Notes: generated by a model not told the origin, from the letters alone. A stretch of 64,000 bases of DNA from Bacillota bacterium (GCA_023391635.1 JAEWAQ010000070.1:42792-106791), one strand, 5' to 3'; counted from the first letter of the stretch, positions 1 through 8,713 are shown. Translations and numbers: made by a program.

Positions 1-1
1 C

Positions 2-562
2 GAAGGGCTGCTGGATCAGACGTTGGGCTTGGTCGGATTCGGCATGGTCGCCCGCTCCCTCGTTCGGATGCTGGCGCCGTTCCGCGTGCAAGTGAAAGTA
101 TTTGCCCGGCCGGAAGACGAACCGGCATTGAGAGCGCACGGGGTGCAAGCAGCGAGTCTGGAAGAGGTGTTCACCACATGCAAAATCATATCCCTGCATG
201 TTCCGAGTCTGCCCCAGACGTATCATATGATTGATGCCAGGCTGCTTGCCATGATTCCGTCCGGCGCCATCCTGATCAATACCGCAAGAGGAAGCGTTAT
301 CGATGAGAAGGCCATGGTACTGGAATTGAAGACAGGTCGGTTCAAGGCGGTATTGGACGTTTTTGAACAGGAGCCGTTGCCGTCGGACAGTGAATTGAGG
401 CAGCTGCCGAATGCCATCCTCATTCCCCACATGGCAGGTCCGACGATCGACAGAAGAAAATACGTTACGTTAAGCCTGATGGAAGATATCAAGCGATTCT
501 ATGCAGGTGAGCCGTTGCGTCACGAAATCGACAGGCAATATGCCGCCAAGATGACCCGGTAG
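2..562 (+). CDS. D-isomer-specific 2-hydroxyacid dehydrogenase, NAD-binding part (5' truncated by window edge)
   Basis: The reading frame is open from base 2, so the true start lies upstream and only the C-terminal two thirds or so is visible. The Rossmann motif GLVGFGMVARSL opens the visible part. It is followed by the family's catalytic landmarks: Arg in NTARGSVID, Glu in DVFEQEPLP and the His in PHMAGPT. This is the NAD-binding core of enzymes that reduce 2-keto acids to D-2-hydroxy acids (phosphoglycerate, glyoxylate or hydroxypyruvate type). The substrate cannot be told from this fragment. The gene ends about 20 bp before the mhqR promoter and has no obvious terminator. The family assignment is firm; the exact reaction is unknown. 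Confidence 0.9.
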   Translation, partial: EGLLDQTLGLVGFGMVARSLVRMLAPFRVQVKVFARPEDEPALRAHGVQAASLEEVFTTCKIISLHVPSLPQTYHMIDARLLAMIPSGAILINTARGSVIDEKAMVLELKTGRFKAVLDVFEQEPLPSDSELRQLPNAILIPHMAGPTIDRRKYVTLSLMEDIKRFYAGEPLRHEIDRQYAAKMTR

Positions 563-581
563 CCTGTTAAGACCAGTACGG

Positions 582-610
582 TTGACAAACAATTCAATGC
601 ATGATATCTT
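582..610 (+). promoter_or_regulatory. Sigma-A-type promoter of the mhqR operon
   Basis: TTGACA at 582-587, a 17-bp spacer, and TATCTT at 605-610 as the -10. The -10 lies inside the inverted repeat annotated next, as expected for a MarR-repressed, autoregulated promoter. Confidence 0.7.
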
Positions 611-638
611 TAATTCAAGATAATTAATTTGAAGATAT
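604..638 (+). promoter_or_regulatory. Probable MhqR operator (double inverted repeat)
   Basis: An inner near-palindrome ATCTTTAATTCAAGAT at 606-621 has ATCTT/AAGAT arms. A second AAGAT half-site lies at 632-636, and the outer ends at 604 and 638 are complementary (ATATCTT/AAGATAT). The arms resemble the known Bacillus MhqR box (ATCTC..GAGAT type). The element overlaps the -10 and ends just before the mhqR ribosome site. Confidence 0.65.
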
Positions 639-651
639 TAGAGGTGATGAC

Positions 652-1107
652 ATGATGCCGAATATAATCGACGAAGGGTTGCAATCTTCACTCAAGCTGT
701 TCGTCGTTCTCTCGAAAGCTTACAAGACGATTATGGACAAAGCGTTGAAGGATATGAAAAGTTACGGTCTGTCCTCGTCGGAGTTTGCCGTTCTGGAGGT
801 ATTGTACACGAAGGGCCGCATTCCGCTGCAGCAGATCGGGGACAAAATCCTGATTACGAGCGGAAGCATTACGTACAATATCGACAAACTGGAAAACAAG
901 GGGCTGCTGAAGCGCAAGCCCGCCAAAGAGGACCGCAGGGTGATTTACGCAGAGATCACGGATGCCGGCGCGGAATTGTTCGACCGGATCTTCCCGCAGC
1001 ATGCGGCGCGCATTCACGACCTGATGAGCGGCCTCACGGAAGAACAGAAGCGGGATGCGATCGAATGGTTGAAGCTGCTGGGCAAGGGAGCGGCGGACAA
1101 GGGATAG
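652..1107 (+). CDS. mhqR: MarR-family repressor of quinone/azo-compound resistance, MhqR-type
   Basis: A 151-residue winged-helix MarR protein. It carries the run LKLFVVLSKAYKTI, then LQQIGDKILITSGSITYNID as recognition helix region and KEDRRVIYAEITDAG as wing, closely resembling Bacillus subtilis MhqR. There is no cysteine in the protein. The ribosome site GAGGTG at 641-646 suits either ATG 652 or ATG 655. It is the first gene of an operon with a ring-cleaving dioxygenase and an MhqD-like hydrolase, the same kinds of gene that MhqR controls in B. subtilis (known regulon). The likely role is to repress its own operon until quinones or diamide-like electrophiles appear. Family and role are confident; the inducer is inferred. 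Confidence 0.88.
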   Translation: MMPNIIDEGLQSSLKLFVVLSKAYKTIMDKALKDMKSYGLSSSEFAVLEVLYTKGRIPLQQIGDKILITSGSITYNIDKLENKGLLKRKPAKEDRRVIYAEITDAGAELFDRIFPQHAARIHDLMSGLTEEQKRDAIEWLKLLGKGAADKG

Positions 1108-1169
1108 CGTCCGCTTGAGCGCAACGCCGGCAGGAGGAGTTCACCAACCAATCAAAGGAGGCAATCAAC

Positions 1170-2147
1170 ATGCAACTCAAAGGGATCCATCATCTGTCCG
1201 CCATTACGGCCAGTGCTTCAGGCAACTATGATTTCTATACGAAAGTACTCGGACTCAGGCTGGTCAAGAAGACGGTCAACCAGGACGACACCTCCGTCTA
1301 CCATCTGTTCTACGGGGATGAAAGGGGCAACCCTGGCACAGAGCTGACGTTCTTCGAATTTCCAATGACGGCTCGCAATCGCGAGGGCGTGAGCAGCATC
1401 TCCACGACGTCCTTGCGCGTCGCAAACGACGCGGCCTTGCACTATTGGGCCGATCGCTTCGAGCAGTTCAAGGTCGATTATGATGAAGTCATGGAGCGGG
1501 CCGGTCGAAACACGATCGCTTTCAGAGACCCGGAAGGCCAGCGACTCGTATTGGTATCAGACGAGCATAATATAGGCGTTGCCGGCGGCATTCCATGGTC
1601 GGGCAGCCCCGTGCCCGCCGAATACGGCATACTCGGACTTGGCCCGGTGCAGCTGACCGTGCGGGATGCCGGACCGACGGTGTCGGTGCTCACGACGCTC
1701 ATGGGTTTCCGCCGCAAAGGGCAGTATCCGTCCACGGTCGCCGGGCAACCGGACATTCTCGTGCTGGAAACCGGCGAAGGCGGAAGCGGCGCCGAAATTC
1801 ATGTGGAGGAACGGCACGACCTGCCGCGAGAGCAGCAAGGATACGGCGGCGTGCACCACGTCGCGTTCCGGGTGGACAATGACGAAGAGTTGCGAGAGTG
1901 GATCTTGCAAGTGCGCAAAGCCCATTTTCCGAACTCGGGGTTCGTCGACCGCTTCTACTTCCGCTCGCTCTACTTCCGGGAGCCGAACGGCATTCTGTTT
2001 GAGCTGGCAACCGATGGACCGGGCTTCGATACGGATGAGGATCCGGCGCACCTCGGCGAAGCGCTGGCGCTGCCTCCGTTCCTCGAACCCCATCGCGAGC
2101 GTATCGAAGCAGGGCTCGAGCCGCTCGATACGGCGACAAAAATCTGA
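1170..2147 (+). CDS. Ring-cleaving dioxygenase, VOC/glyoxalase superfamily (MhqA/E/O-like)
   Basis: A 325-residue protein with two vicinal-oxygen-chelate modules. The N-terminal module begins IHHLSAITA and continues VLGLRLVKKTVNQDD; the second module contains YGGVHHVAFRVD and YFREPNGILFELATD, which supply the expected His and Glu metal ligands. Length and sequence match the MhqA/MhqE/MhqO group, proposed to open hydroquinone or catechol rings during quinone detoxification. A canonical AAAGGAGG lies 8 nt before the ATG. The stop overlaps the next reading frame, so it is co-translated with mhqD. B. subtilis has three paralogues, so no single symbol is assigned. Confidence 0.87.
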   Translation: MQLKGIHHLSAITASASGNYDFYTKVLGLRLVKKTVNQDDTSVYHLFYGDERGNPGTELTFFEFPMTARNREGVSSISTTSLRVANDAALHYWADRFEQFKVDYDEVMERAGRNTIAFRDPEGQRLVLVSDEHNIGVAGGIPWSGSPVPAEYGILGLGPVQLTVRDAGPTVSVLTTLMGFRRKGQYPSTVAGQPDILVLETGEGGSGAEIHVEERHDLPREQQGYGGVHHVAFRVDNDEELREWILQVRKAHFPNSGFVDRFYFRSLYFREPNGILFELATDGPGFDTDEDPAHLGEALALPPFLEPHRERIEAGLEPLDTATKI

Positions 2148-2164
2148 TGCGGGGGGCAATAAAG

Positions 2165-2770
2165 ATGATTCATATTTACGAAAAGGGTACGAATCCTTCT
2201 GCCCCCACGCTGCTGCTGCTGCATGGAACAGGCGGAACGGAGCGAGATCTGGCCGGCGTCGGGCGGATGATCTCGGCGGGCTCGTCGCAGCTGGGCGTTC
2301 GCGGGAACGTGTCGGAGAACGGGATGGCGCGGTTCTTCCGCCGCCTGTCGGAGGGAGTGTTCGACGAGGAAGACTTGATCTTCCGCACCGGAGAACTATC
2401 CGAGTTCCTCGACGAAGCGGCGGGGCAGTACGGATTCGATCGCCGGAACGTCGTAGCGGTGGGATATTCCAATGGAGCGAACATCGCCGCCAGTATGATG
2501 TTCCATCGGAAGGACGCGCTTCGCGGCGCCGTGCTGCTGCATCCGATGGTGCCGCGGCGGGGCATCGCGCTGCCGGACTTGCAATCCGTGCAGGTATTCA
2601 TCGGGGCTGGCCGCAACGACCCGCTCTGCCCGCCCGCGGAATCCGAAGAACTGACGGGGTTGCTGCAAGAGGCAGGCGCCGACGTGTATCTGCATTGGGA
2701 GAACAACGGCCATCAGCTGTCCAGAAGCGAAATCGAGCATGCGGCGGCATGGTTCGACGGGCGGTTCTGA
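2165..2770 (+). CDS. mhqD: Alpha/beta hydrolase (carboxylesterase/phospholipase-like), MhqD-type
   Basis: An alpha/beta hydrolase of about 201 residues. LLLLHGTGG forms the oxyanion region, VGYSNGANIA carries the nucleophile Ser in a GxSxG elbow, GRNDPLCP supplies the acid and NNGHQLS the catalytic His. The sequence closely follows B. subtilis MhqD, induced by quinones but of unproven substrate. The frame is open from an ATG at 2147 overlapping the previous stop. I prefer ATG 2165 because the protein then begins MIHIYEKGT as in MhqD and sits 8 nt after a G-rich ribosome site. It is the last gene of the mhq operon and is followed by a strong hairpin. Confidence 0.85.
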   Translation: MIHIYEKGTNPSAPTLLLLHGTGGTERDLAGVGRMISAGSSQLGVRGNVSENGMARFFRRLSEGVFDEEDLIFRTGELSEFLDEAAGQYGFDRRNVVAVGYSNGANIAASMMFHRKDALRGAVLLHPMVPRRGIALPDLQSVQVFIGAGRNDPLCPPAESEELTGLLQEAGADVYLHWENNGHQLSRSEIEHAAAWFDGRF

Positions 2771-2810
2771 CGGACTCAGCTCATCTGCACCTGCGAATGA
2801 TTTGTCCGCA

Positions 2811-2844
2811 TGCAACAGGGAGGCCATCGGGCCTCCCTGTTGCA
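2811..2844. terminator. Strong hairpin between convergent operons
   Basis: A perfect 15-bp stem (TGCAACAGGGAGGCC and its complement) with the 4-nt loop ATCG. It lies between the 3' ends of mhqD and the minus-strand kinase, so it can serve both. Neither side has a real U-tract. Confidence 0.6.
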
Positions 2845-2849
2845 TCGCT

Positions 2850-3851
2850 CTAAATTCCGCCCAACTGTGCCACCAGCCGGTCCCACATGGCGGCGGTCCA
2901 CAGCATCTCCTGCCGGAATCGCTTCGGCGCGGTGCTCCACGAAGCCGCTGCCGGCCGGATCCACCAACACGATTCGATCAGCCAGCTGTGCTGCACGGCG
3001 TGCAACAGCGCATTGTTCGCCAGCGGCCGGACCGTGCGGTATCCTTCGGCGAATGCCGCGACGGCGTCTCTGCGAAATTCTCCGTCCTGCAGCGTGCAAG
3101 ACAGGACAGCACGTCCCAGATCCAGACGCGGGTACGACCAGCGCACCCGATCGAAGTCGACGATGGCGGTCAATCTTTCCGGCTCGAACAGCAAGTTTTC
3201 GGTCCACAGATCGAGATGCGTCCAGCCGGGAGGACAAGCCGCCATGGCCGCGGGGTCGAATCGTTCCAACACGTCTTTCTGCAGCAGCAGGGAATCGCGG
3301 ACAGCGGCGGCGGCATTCTTGCTATCTTCCCATCGCTGCTGCCATTGCTTTTGAATGTCATCCGTATCCGCAGTCCATAGCGGGGCAGCATCGGGGAATG
3401 ACGAAGCACCCGCTACCAAGCTGTCGCCGCCGTTCCAGACGCGGTGCATGCTGGCTGTCGCAGCGCCCAGCGTATACATCTGCCGTTCCGACACCTGTCC
3501 GGCCGGCACGTTGTCGCCCGCGCAGCAGGTCATCAGCACGAACTTCCTGCCGCTTACCGTCTCATGGAGCCAACCGCCGTACTCATTTCCATATATCCGC
3601 GGGCAAGCCCCGCTGGCGTCGAAGAACTTCATTTGCAGATCAAGCGCGGTTTCGATCTCCTGCCAGATCGTGTCCATCTGATGCTGATAGCGCTGAATGC
3701 TGTAGCTCTTCGCGAACCATGTCCCCCGACTCGTCCGCACAATCCATTTTTCGTTCAAGTATCCCCGCCGGATCGGATTCACTTCTTCTACTCTCACACC
3801 AAATCTCGAACGTATCGCATCGATTATTTCCTCAAGCATGGAGGCATGCAT
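2850..3851 (-). CDS. APH/ChoK-type phosphotransferase (kinase-like), substrate unknown
   Basis: A 333-residue protein of the aminoglycoside/choline phosphotransferase superfamily. WTHLDLWTENLLF is the Brenner catalytic loop (HxDxxxxN) and IVDFDRVRWSYPRLDLGRA carries the metal-binding DFD. The N-terminal lobe has WIVRTSRGTWFAKSY, with a Lys in the ATP-binding position. Such proteins phosphorylate small hydroxylated molecules (aminoglycosides, choline, homoserine, methylthioribose) or act in spore coats (CotS-like). The ribosome site AAGGTG supports ATG 3851. It lies 92 bp downstream of the duplicated ABC operon on the same strand with no clear terminator between, so it may phosphorylate the imported solute. 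That is inference. Confidence 0.78.
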   Translation of the reverse strand: MHASMLEEIIDAIRSRFGVRVEEVNPIRRGYLNEKWIVRTSRGTWFAKSYSIQRYQHQMDTIWQEIETALDLQMKFFDASGACPRIYGNEYGGWLHETVSGRKFVLMTCCAGDNVPAGQVSERQMYTLGAATASMHRVWNGGDSLVAGASSFPDAAPLWTADTDDIQKQWQQRWEDSKNAAAAVRDSLLLQKDVLERFDPAAMAACPPGWTHLDLWTENLLFEPERLTAIVDFDRVRWSYPRLDLGRAVLSCTLQDGEFRRDAVAAFAEGYRTVRPLANNALLHAVQHSWLIESCWWIRPAAASWSTAPKRFRQEMLWTAAMWDRLVAQLGGI

Positions 3852-3942
3852 GGTTCACCTTCCGTCCGATAGGCCGAATTGCTTCTACGGATTTGTTTCG
3901 TCAATGAAGGCGGCAACTCCTGCTTCGCGTAATCCATCCGTT

Positions 3943-4803
3943 TCAATTAATATCGTGAATATCGGGTATCCAGGCCGTCGTCTTGGCCGCCTTCGGTTTT
4001 CGGCCGCCGATATGCAGCACGATGCCGGATAGCGTAAATACGACAGCATAGAAGATTACGATGGTTGCGCTGGAGACATGGCCGTTAATTTGCATCATCA
4101 GCAGCAGGTAAATTTGAATCGTTTCGAACGTTCCTCCTACCAGAATATTGACCAGAACGAATTCGGAGAAAATAATGGCAAACGACAACAAGCTCGCAAT
4201 CAGTATACCCGGCATGATGTTCGGCAGGATGACGCGCATGAAAGTTTGACGCTTGCCGGCGCCGAGGATGGCGGCGGCTTCGGTCAGCTCAACGGCATTG
4301 ATCGCTTGCAAGGAATTTCGGATGCTCTGATAGACATAGGGAAGAATGACGATAAAATAGACACCCAGCAATATCCAGATTGTACCCGAGATTGCGAACG
4401 GTCCCGAAGAATACAATTTGATGACGCCTACCGCGAGCACCACGCTGGGAATGGCGAACGGGATCAGCACCACCGCTTGCAGCAGCCGCTCCCATTTCTG
4501 AAAATACATCGTGACGATAAACACGGTTGGGATCATGATTGCGAGCGTAGCGCTCACAGCAAGTACGGAGATTAGAACCGATCTGCCAAGCGCCTTTAAA
4601 AAACGCTCTTCCGTAAAGATGTAAAGGAACCACTCGCCGGTAAACCCTCGCGGCAATATGGTGTTCTGCCAGTCCGAACTGATCGAGAACAAGAAGGTAG
4701 CGCCCAGCGGGAGAAATACATAGATGAGAAATACGCCCGCTACGATCCCATGCAGGATGTCGCGCCTCTGTCTTCTGATTCCGGTATGCGGATCGCGCTT
4801 CAT
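3943..4803 (-). CDS. ABC transporter permease, second set (PotC/FbpB-type)
   Basis: A membrane protein of about 286 residues with six predicted hydrophobic segments. It carries a BPD_transp_1 EAA loop (ELTEAAAILGAGKRQTFMRVILPNIMPG), which docks the ATPase. Its sequence is strikingly close to the permease at 7862-8713, with long shared runs such as LVNILVGGTFETIQ. The start at 4803 has AGGAGG five bases upstream and overlaps the previous stop as ATGA; the frame stays open to 4836. It is the last permease of the second transporter set, which has no ATPase of its own. The solute is unknown; the superfamily includes spermidine, ferric-iron and aminoethylphosphonate importers. Confidence 0.88.
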   Translation of the reverse strand: MKRDPHTGIRRQRRDILHGIVAGVFLIYVFLPLGATFLFSISSDWQNTILPRGFTGEWFLYIFTEERFLKALGRSVLISVLAVSATLAIMIPTVFIVTMYFQKWERLLQAVVLIPFAIPSVVLAVGVIKLYSSGPFAISGTIWILLGVYFIVILPYVYQSIRNSLQAINAVELTEAAAILGAGKRQTFMRVILPNIMPGILIASLLSFAIIFSEFVLVNILVGGTFETIQIYLLLMMQINGHVSSATIVIFYAVVFTLSGIVLHIGGRKPKAAKTTAWIPDIHDIN

Positions 4804-5654
4804 GGCCGCCTCCTGCTCACCGCTTTGGACATCCATTGGTTAATGAACATGGGCACGATCATCAACAGGGTCAGGATGACCGCAAGCGCGCTCCCGAGTT
4901 CGTGCCTGGGAAAGATATCTCCCGATACCAGGCCGGCGATTTGAATCGGAAGCAGGCTCGCGCTGCTCGTAAACAACGCATAAGCGGTCGCATAGGCGCC
5001 CATCGCGCTCGCGAATAAAATGTTAAACGTCCCGAGCAGGCTCGGCAGCAGAATCGGAACGCCGATATGCCGCCAAAATTGCCGATCTCCGGCGCCGAGG
5101 ATGCTCGCCGCCTCTTTCCATTCTTCCTTGAGCCCGTAGAGCGCCGGGTACAGCAGCAGAATGGCGAGCGGAATCTGAAAGTAAATATATACGCAAAGCA
5201 GCCCATTCCAAGAATACAAATTGATCACGAGCCACGTCATCCCCCAATGCTTCAACAGAAGGGTGATCATACCGCTCGTACCGATCAGGACAATGAAAGC
5301 GAACGCTAACGGCACACCGGAAAAATTCGTCATGATGTTGGACAGGTTGAGAAAAATATCTCTGATCCGCGGCGGCAGCTTCCTGAACGATTGAGCGCAC
5401 AATAGTCCTGCCGCAAGACCGACCAGGCTGGATAACACGGATATTTTGATGCTGTTCACCATGCCGAGAGAATACACCGGACTTCGGAATGCACGAATAT
5501 AATGGTCCAAGGTCACCCCGTGACCGTTTTCATTTTGAAAGCTTGTGACGATCATGCTAAGCGCAGGCAGCAGCAGGAACGCCGCAATCCATGCTGCAAA
5601 AGGAAGCAGGGCAAGGGCCACTATCGAATTTTTGCCAACACCTGTTCTTGCCAT
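4800..5654 (-). CDS. ABC transporter permease, second set (PotB-type)
   Basis: A 284-residue polytopic protein. It has an N-terminal hydrophobic segment (LPFAAWIAAFLLLPALSM) and an EAA loop around EWKEAASILGAGDRQFWRHI. It pairs with the next permease to form the membrane channel. It overlaps the end of the upstream binding-protein gene by 34 bp. ATG 5654 has AAGGAG about 11 nt upstream and adds basic N-terminal residues that fit the positive-inside rule. A GTG at the binding-protein stop (5621, TAGTG) is the alternative. It is a clear paralogue of the permease at 8710-9564, at the same position in its own set. Confidence 0.87.
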   Translation of the reverse strand: MARTGVGKNSIVALALLPFAAWIAAFLLLPALSMIVTSFQNENGHGVTLDHYIRAFRSPVYSLGMVNSIKISVLSSLVGLAAGLLCAQSFRKLPPRIRDIFLNLSNIMTNFSGVPLAFAFIVLIGTSGMITLLLKHWGMTWLVINLYSWNGLLCVYIYFQIPLAILLLYPALYGLKEEWKEAASILGAGDRQFWRHIGVPILLPSLLGTFNILFASAMGAYATAYALFTSSASLLPIQIAGLVSGDIFPRHELGSALAVILTLLMIVPMFINQWMSKAVSRRRP

Positions 5655-6748
5655 TGGACGCCAAGCTCCTTCGTTGTGTTTTCCCAGGCGTTGAAATCCG
5701 AGATGGTGCGAACATTGGCATATTGCTCATTAGGAATCAGCTTGGCTTCAATCTCTTCAGGAATCTTCACGCTCTTGCGAATCGGACGGGCGAAGCCTTT
5801 GGCCAGGTTGATCTGCCCCTGATCGCTAAGGATATAGGCGCGGGCCAGCTTGGCTGCATGGGGATGAGGCGCCCACTTGTTGATGATGGTCGCATAACCG
5901 CTCGTCACGCTGCCTTCGGACGGAATGCTCAATTCGTATCGCTCGGGATTTTTAAAGCCTTTCCGATATCCTACCGCTTTGAAATCCCACACGAGAGCCA
6001 CCTTGACCTCGCCTTTCTCGATCGTAGCCGCGCTCATATCGCTTTTGGACAGCTTGCCCAGCTTGGCCAGCTCTGCAAAATAATCAAGCCCCGGTTGGAT
6101 GTTCTTCTCGTCGCCTCCGAATGCGAACGCGGCGGCCAATACGACGTGCTGCGCTTGCGAGGCCTTGACCACGTCGCCGATATTGACTTGATAATCGCCG
6201 CTCAGAATGTCAGCCCAGCTCTTCGGGCACTTGGACACGAGATCCTTGTTGCAAATAAAGGCGATCGTTCCGGTGTAGCCTACGATCCAGTGTCCGTCCT
6301 TGTCTTTGGCCCAGTCAGGTATTTCATCCCAGAATTCGGTCTTGTAGGGCTGCGTGACGCCCTTCTCGATCGCGACGGACCCGACCGCAATGCCGATATC
6401 CCCGATGTCCGACGTCGGATTGTTCTTCTCGGCGGCGAACTTGGCGATCTCTTCCGCGCTGCTCATATCCGTATCGCTATGCTTCAGACCATACTTGTCT
6501 TTCAACTGATCCCAGGTGTCTTTGAAATTGGCCCAATCGTCTGCCATTCCGATGCTGATTACCGCACCTTCTTTTTGCGCCAAGGTCGCAAGCTCTTCCA
6601 TGGTGGGATTTTCCGCCTCGCCGCCCGACGGTTCCCCCTTGCCCTTGCCGGCGGAATTTCCGCAGGCGCTTACCGTGACGGCTAATAACAGCGCTATCGC
6701 GATGGCGGCCCATGCGCTTATTCGAGAGTCGATCGTCTTGAATTTCAT
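5621..6748 (-). CDS. ABC transporter substrate-binding lipoprotein, second set
   Basis: A 375-residue extracellular binding protein with a lipoprotein signal (hydrophobic stretch ending VSAC, lipidated Cys near residue 29), so it is anchored outside the membrane. The mature fold looks like a type-2 periplasmic binding protein of the PotD/AfuA/FbpA group. Runs such as NPTSDIGD and SDQGQINLAKGFARPIR are shared with the first-set protein at 9531-10664. The copies differ mainly in the linker after the Cys and in scattered positions that could tune specificity. GGGAGG lies upstream of ATG 6748, and the gene follows the ATPase gene after 55 bp with no promoter that I can see. The ligand cannot be read from the sequence. 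Confidence 0.87.
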   Translation of the reverse strand: MKFKTIDSRISAWAAIAIALLLAVTVSACGNSAGKGKGEPSGGEAENPTMEELATLAQKEGAVISIGMADDWANFKDTWDQLKDKYGLKHSDTDMSSAEEIAKFAAEKNNPTSDIGDIGIAVGSVAIEKGVTQPYKTEFWDEIPDWAKDKDGHWIVGYTGTIAFICNKDLVSKCPKSWADILSGDYQVNIGDVVKASQAQHVVLAAAFAFGGDEKNIQPGLDYFAELAKLGKLSKSDMSAATIEKGEVKVALVWDFKAVGYRKGFKNPERYELSIPSEGSVTSGYATIINKWAPHPHAAKLARAYILSDQGQINLAKGFARPIRKSVKIPEEIEAKLIPNEQYANVRTISDFNAWENTTKELGVQWQEQVLAKIR

Positions 6749-6803
6749 CTGCGTTTCCTCCCTGAATGGATGATTTGTCGGATGAAGCCGCTGCGTGCCG
6801 CTG

Positions 6804-7865
6804 TCAATCGCTGCGAAGCTCCTTCAGTTCCTGCCTGGGTACCCGCAACCGGACGGAGGAACCGGACGGCAGCGCATGCACGGCCGCATCGTGCAGCATG
6901 TCGACGGAGATGCGGAGATTGCCCGCATGCACTTCGAAGCGAATGATATTGCCCAGCACGGTGGCGTGCGCGACGGTTCCCGTGCCGATCAACGATGTGC
7001 CGTCGTTCGCATCCGTCGGCAATGCGGCAGGTTCGTCGGCCTTCTCATCGGCGGCCTCCAGCCGGATGATCTCCGGGCGCACCGCATATAAGACGCCCGG
7101 CTTGCTGTCCATTCCCGCAAAGCAGGCCGCGGCATCTTCCCCGCTCCACACATTGTAATGACCGATGAACCTGGCTACGAATTCGGTTCGGGGAGAGGTG
7201 TATATATCGTGCGGGGTACCGGCTTGTTCAATTTCGCCCTGCCGCATGACGAAGATCCGGTCAGAGACCGTCAAGGCTTCCTCCTGATCGTGCGTCACGA
7301 AGATCGTCGTCATGTTCAGCTTCCTCTGCAACGAGCGAATTTCATTGCGCAGCGTCCGGCGAATTTTGGCGTCCAGAGCGCTGAGCGGTTCGTCCAGCAG
7401 CAAGATTCTCGGCTTCTTGACGAGCGCCCGGGCCAACGCCACGCGCTGCTGCTGTCCGCCCGACAACTGGCTGGGATACTGATGTTCCTTGCCCTTCAGA
7501 TCGACGATCCCGATCATCTCGGCGACCTGCCGCCGAATTTCCTCTTTTTTGATTCCTTCCATCTTCAGCCCGAACGCGATGTTGTCGTAGACGTTCATAT
7601 TGGGAAACAGCGCATACGACTGAAACACCATGCCCACTCTGCGATCCCTCGGCGGCAGCGGGGTGATGTCTTTGCCCGCTACCATAATCGTGCCTGCGTC
7701 AATATCGTTCAGTCCCGCCACCGCCCGCAGCAGCGTGCTTTTTCCGCAGCCGGAAGGACCCAGGAAGGTAACGAACTCGCCCTCCTGAATCGAAATCGAG
7801 ATGTCCTTCAGCACCTTTTGACCATGGTAGCTTTTGGCTACCTTGATGATATCCACGAAACTCAT
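6804..7865 (-). CDS. ABC transporter ATPase with TOBE domain, shared by both transporter sets
   Basis: A 353-residue PotA/FbpC-type ATPase. Walker A is GPSGCGKST, the Q-loop region is MVFQSYALFPNMNVYDNIAFGL, the signature LSGGQQQRVALARAL, Walker B ILLLDEPLSALD, and the switch His is in FVTHDQEEA. A C-terminal TOBE-like domain follows residue 230 or so. The start overlaps the stop of the preceding permease (ATGA) and GGGAGG is upstream. It is the only ATPase in the seven transporter genes and sits exactly between the two sets, so it presumably energises both permease pairs. Confidence 0.92.
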   Translation of the reverse strand: MSFVDIIKVAKSYHGQKVLKDISISIQEGEFVTFLGPSGCGKSTLLRAVAGLNDIDAGTIMVAGKDITPLPPRDRRVGMVFQSYALFPNMNVYDNIAFGLKMEGIKKEEIRRQVAEMIGIVDLKGKEHQYPSQLSGGQQQRVALARALVKKPRILLLDEPLSALDAKIRRTLRNEIRSLQRKLNMTTIFVTHDQEEALTVSDRIFVMRQGEIEQAGTPHDIYTSPRTEFVARFIGHYNVWSGEDAAACFAGMDSKPGVLYAVRPEIIRLEAADEKADEPAALPTDANDGTSLIGTGTVAHATVLGNIIRFEVHAGNLRISVDMLHDAAVHALPSGSSVRLRVPRQELKELRSD

Positions 7866-8713
7866 GCGTGTTCCTCCCGATTGTCGGCCCCTCTCCTGTC
7901 AGGGGAGCCTGTTTTACGGTTGCCGATTCGCAGAACCAGAACGGAGATGACGAATACAACCGTATAAAATACGATGATGGTGGCGCTGGAGAGATGCCCG
8001 TTAATCTGCATCATTTGGAGCAAATAAACCTGTATCGTTTCGAACGTGCCGCCAACCAATATGTTCACAAGCACAAATTCCGCAAAGATGATGGCGAACG
8101 ACAACAAGCTTGCGACCAGCACGCCCGGCATGATGTTGGGCAGGATGACCCGGATGAAGGATTGGCTCTTGTTCGCGCCTAGCATGGCGGACGCTTCGAC
8201 CAGGTCGATCGCGTTAATGGCTCTCAGGGAATTGGTAATGCTCTGATAGACGTACGGCAGGACCACGACGAAATAGACGCCCAGCAAAATCCATATCGTC
8301 CCCGAGATCGCAAGCGGTCCCGACGAGTACAGGTTCATGACGCCAACCGCAAGCACGACGCCCGGAATGGCGAATGGCAGCAGAACAACGACCTGGAGGA
8401 GGCGCTCCCATCTTGGGAAATACATCGATACGATAAAGACCGTCGGGATCATGACGACCAGCGTCGTTCCCACCGCCAGGACGGAGATCAGGACGGAACG
8501 TCCGAGCGCGTTCAGGAAACGTTCCTCCATGAAGAGGTTCGGATACCACTGGCCGGTCCATCCGCGCGGGAGCACCGAGTTCTGCCACTCCGTGCTGACG
8601 GAGAACAACAGCGTCGCGGCAAGCGGGAGAAAGAGGAAGAAGAGGAAAACGACCGCCACCAGCACGTGCCACATTCTTGAAGCGTTTCTGTGATTACGGG
8701 AGGAACCGCTCAT
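7862..8713 (-). CDS. ABC transporter permease, first set (PotC/FbpB-type)
   Basis: A permease of about 283 residues with a BPD_transp_1 EAA loop (VEASAMLGANKSQSFIRVILPNIMPG). It is the near twin of the protein at 3943-4803. The start at 8713 is preceded by AAGGAG and overlaps the previous permease stop (ATGA); the longer frame to 8746 has no better ribosome site. It forms a heterodimeric channel with the 8710-9564 product. The C-terminal tail is charged and differs from its twin, as expected where selection is weak. Confidence 0.88.
   Translation of the reverse strand: MSGSSRNHRNASRMWHVLVAVVFLFFLFLPLAATLLFSVSTEWQNSVLPRGWTGQWYPNLFMEERFLNALGRSVLISVLAVGTTLVVMIPTVFIVSMYFPRWERLLQVVVLLPFAIPGVVLAVGVMNLYSSGPLAISGTIWILLGVYFVVVLPYVYQSITNSLRAINAIDLVEASAMLGANKSQSFIRVILPNIMPGVLVASLLSFAIIFAEFVLVNILVGGTFETIQVYLLQMMQINGHLSSATIIVFYTVVFVISVLVLRIGNRKTGSPDRRGADNREEHA

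Noticed and set aside
1666..2853. A 395-codon plus-strand frame overlapping the dioxygenase and mhqD genes
   Set aside because: It is a shadow frame rich in Arg and Ser with no family resemblance, overlapping two well-supported genes.
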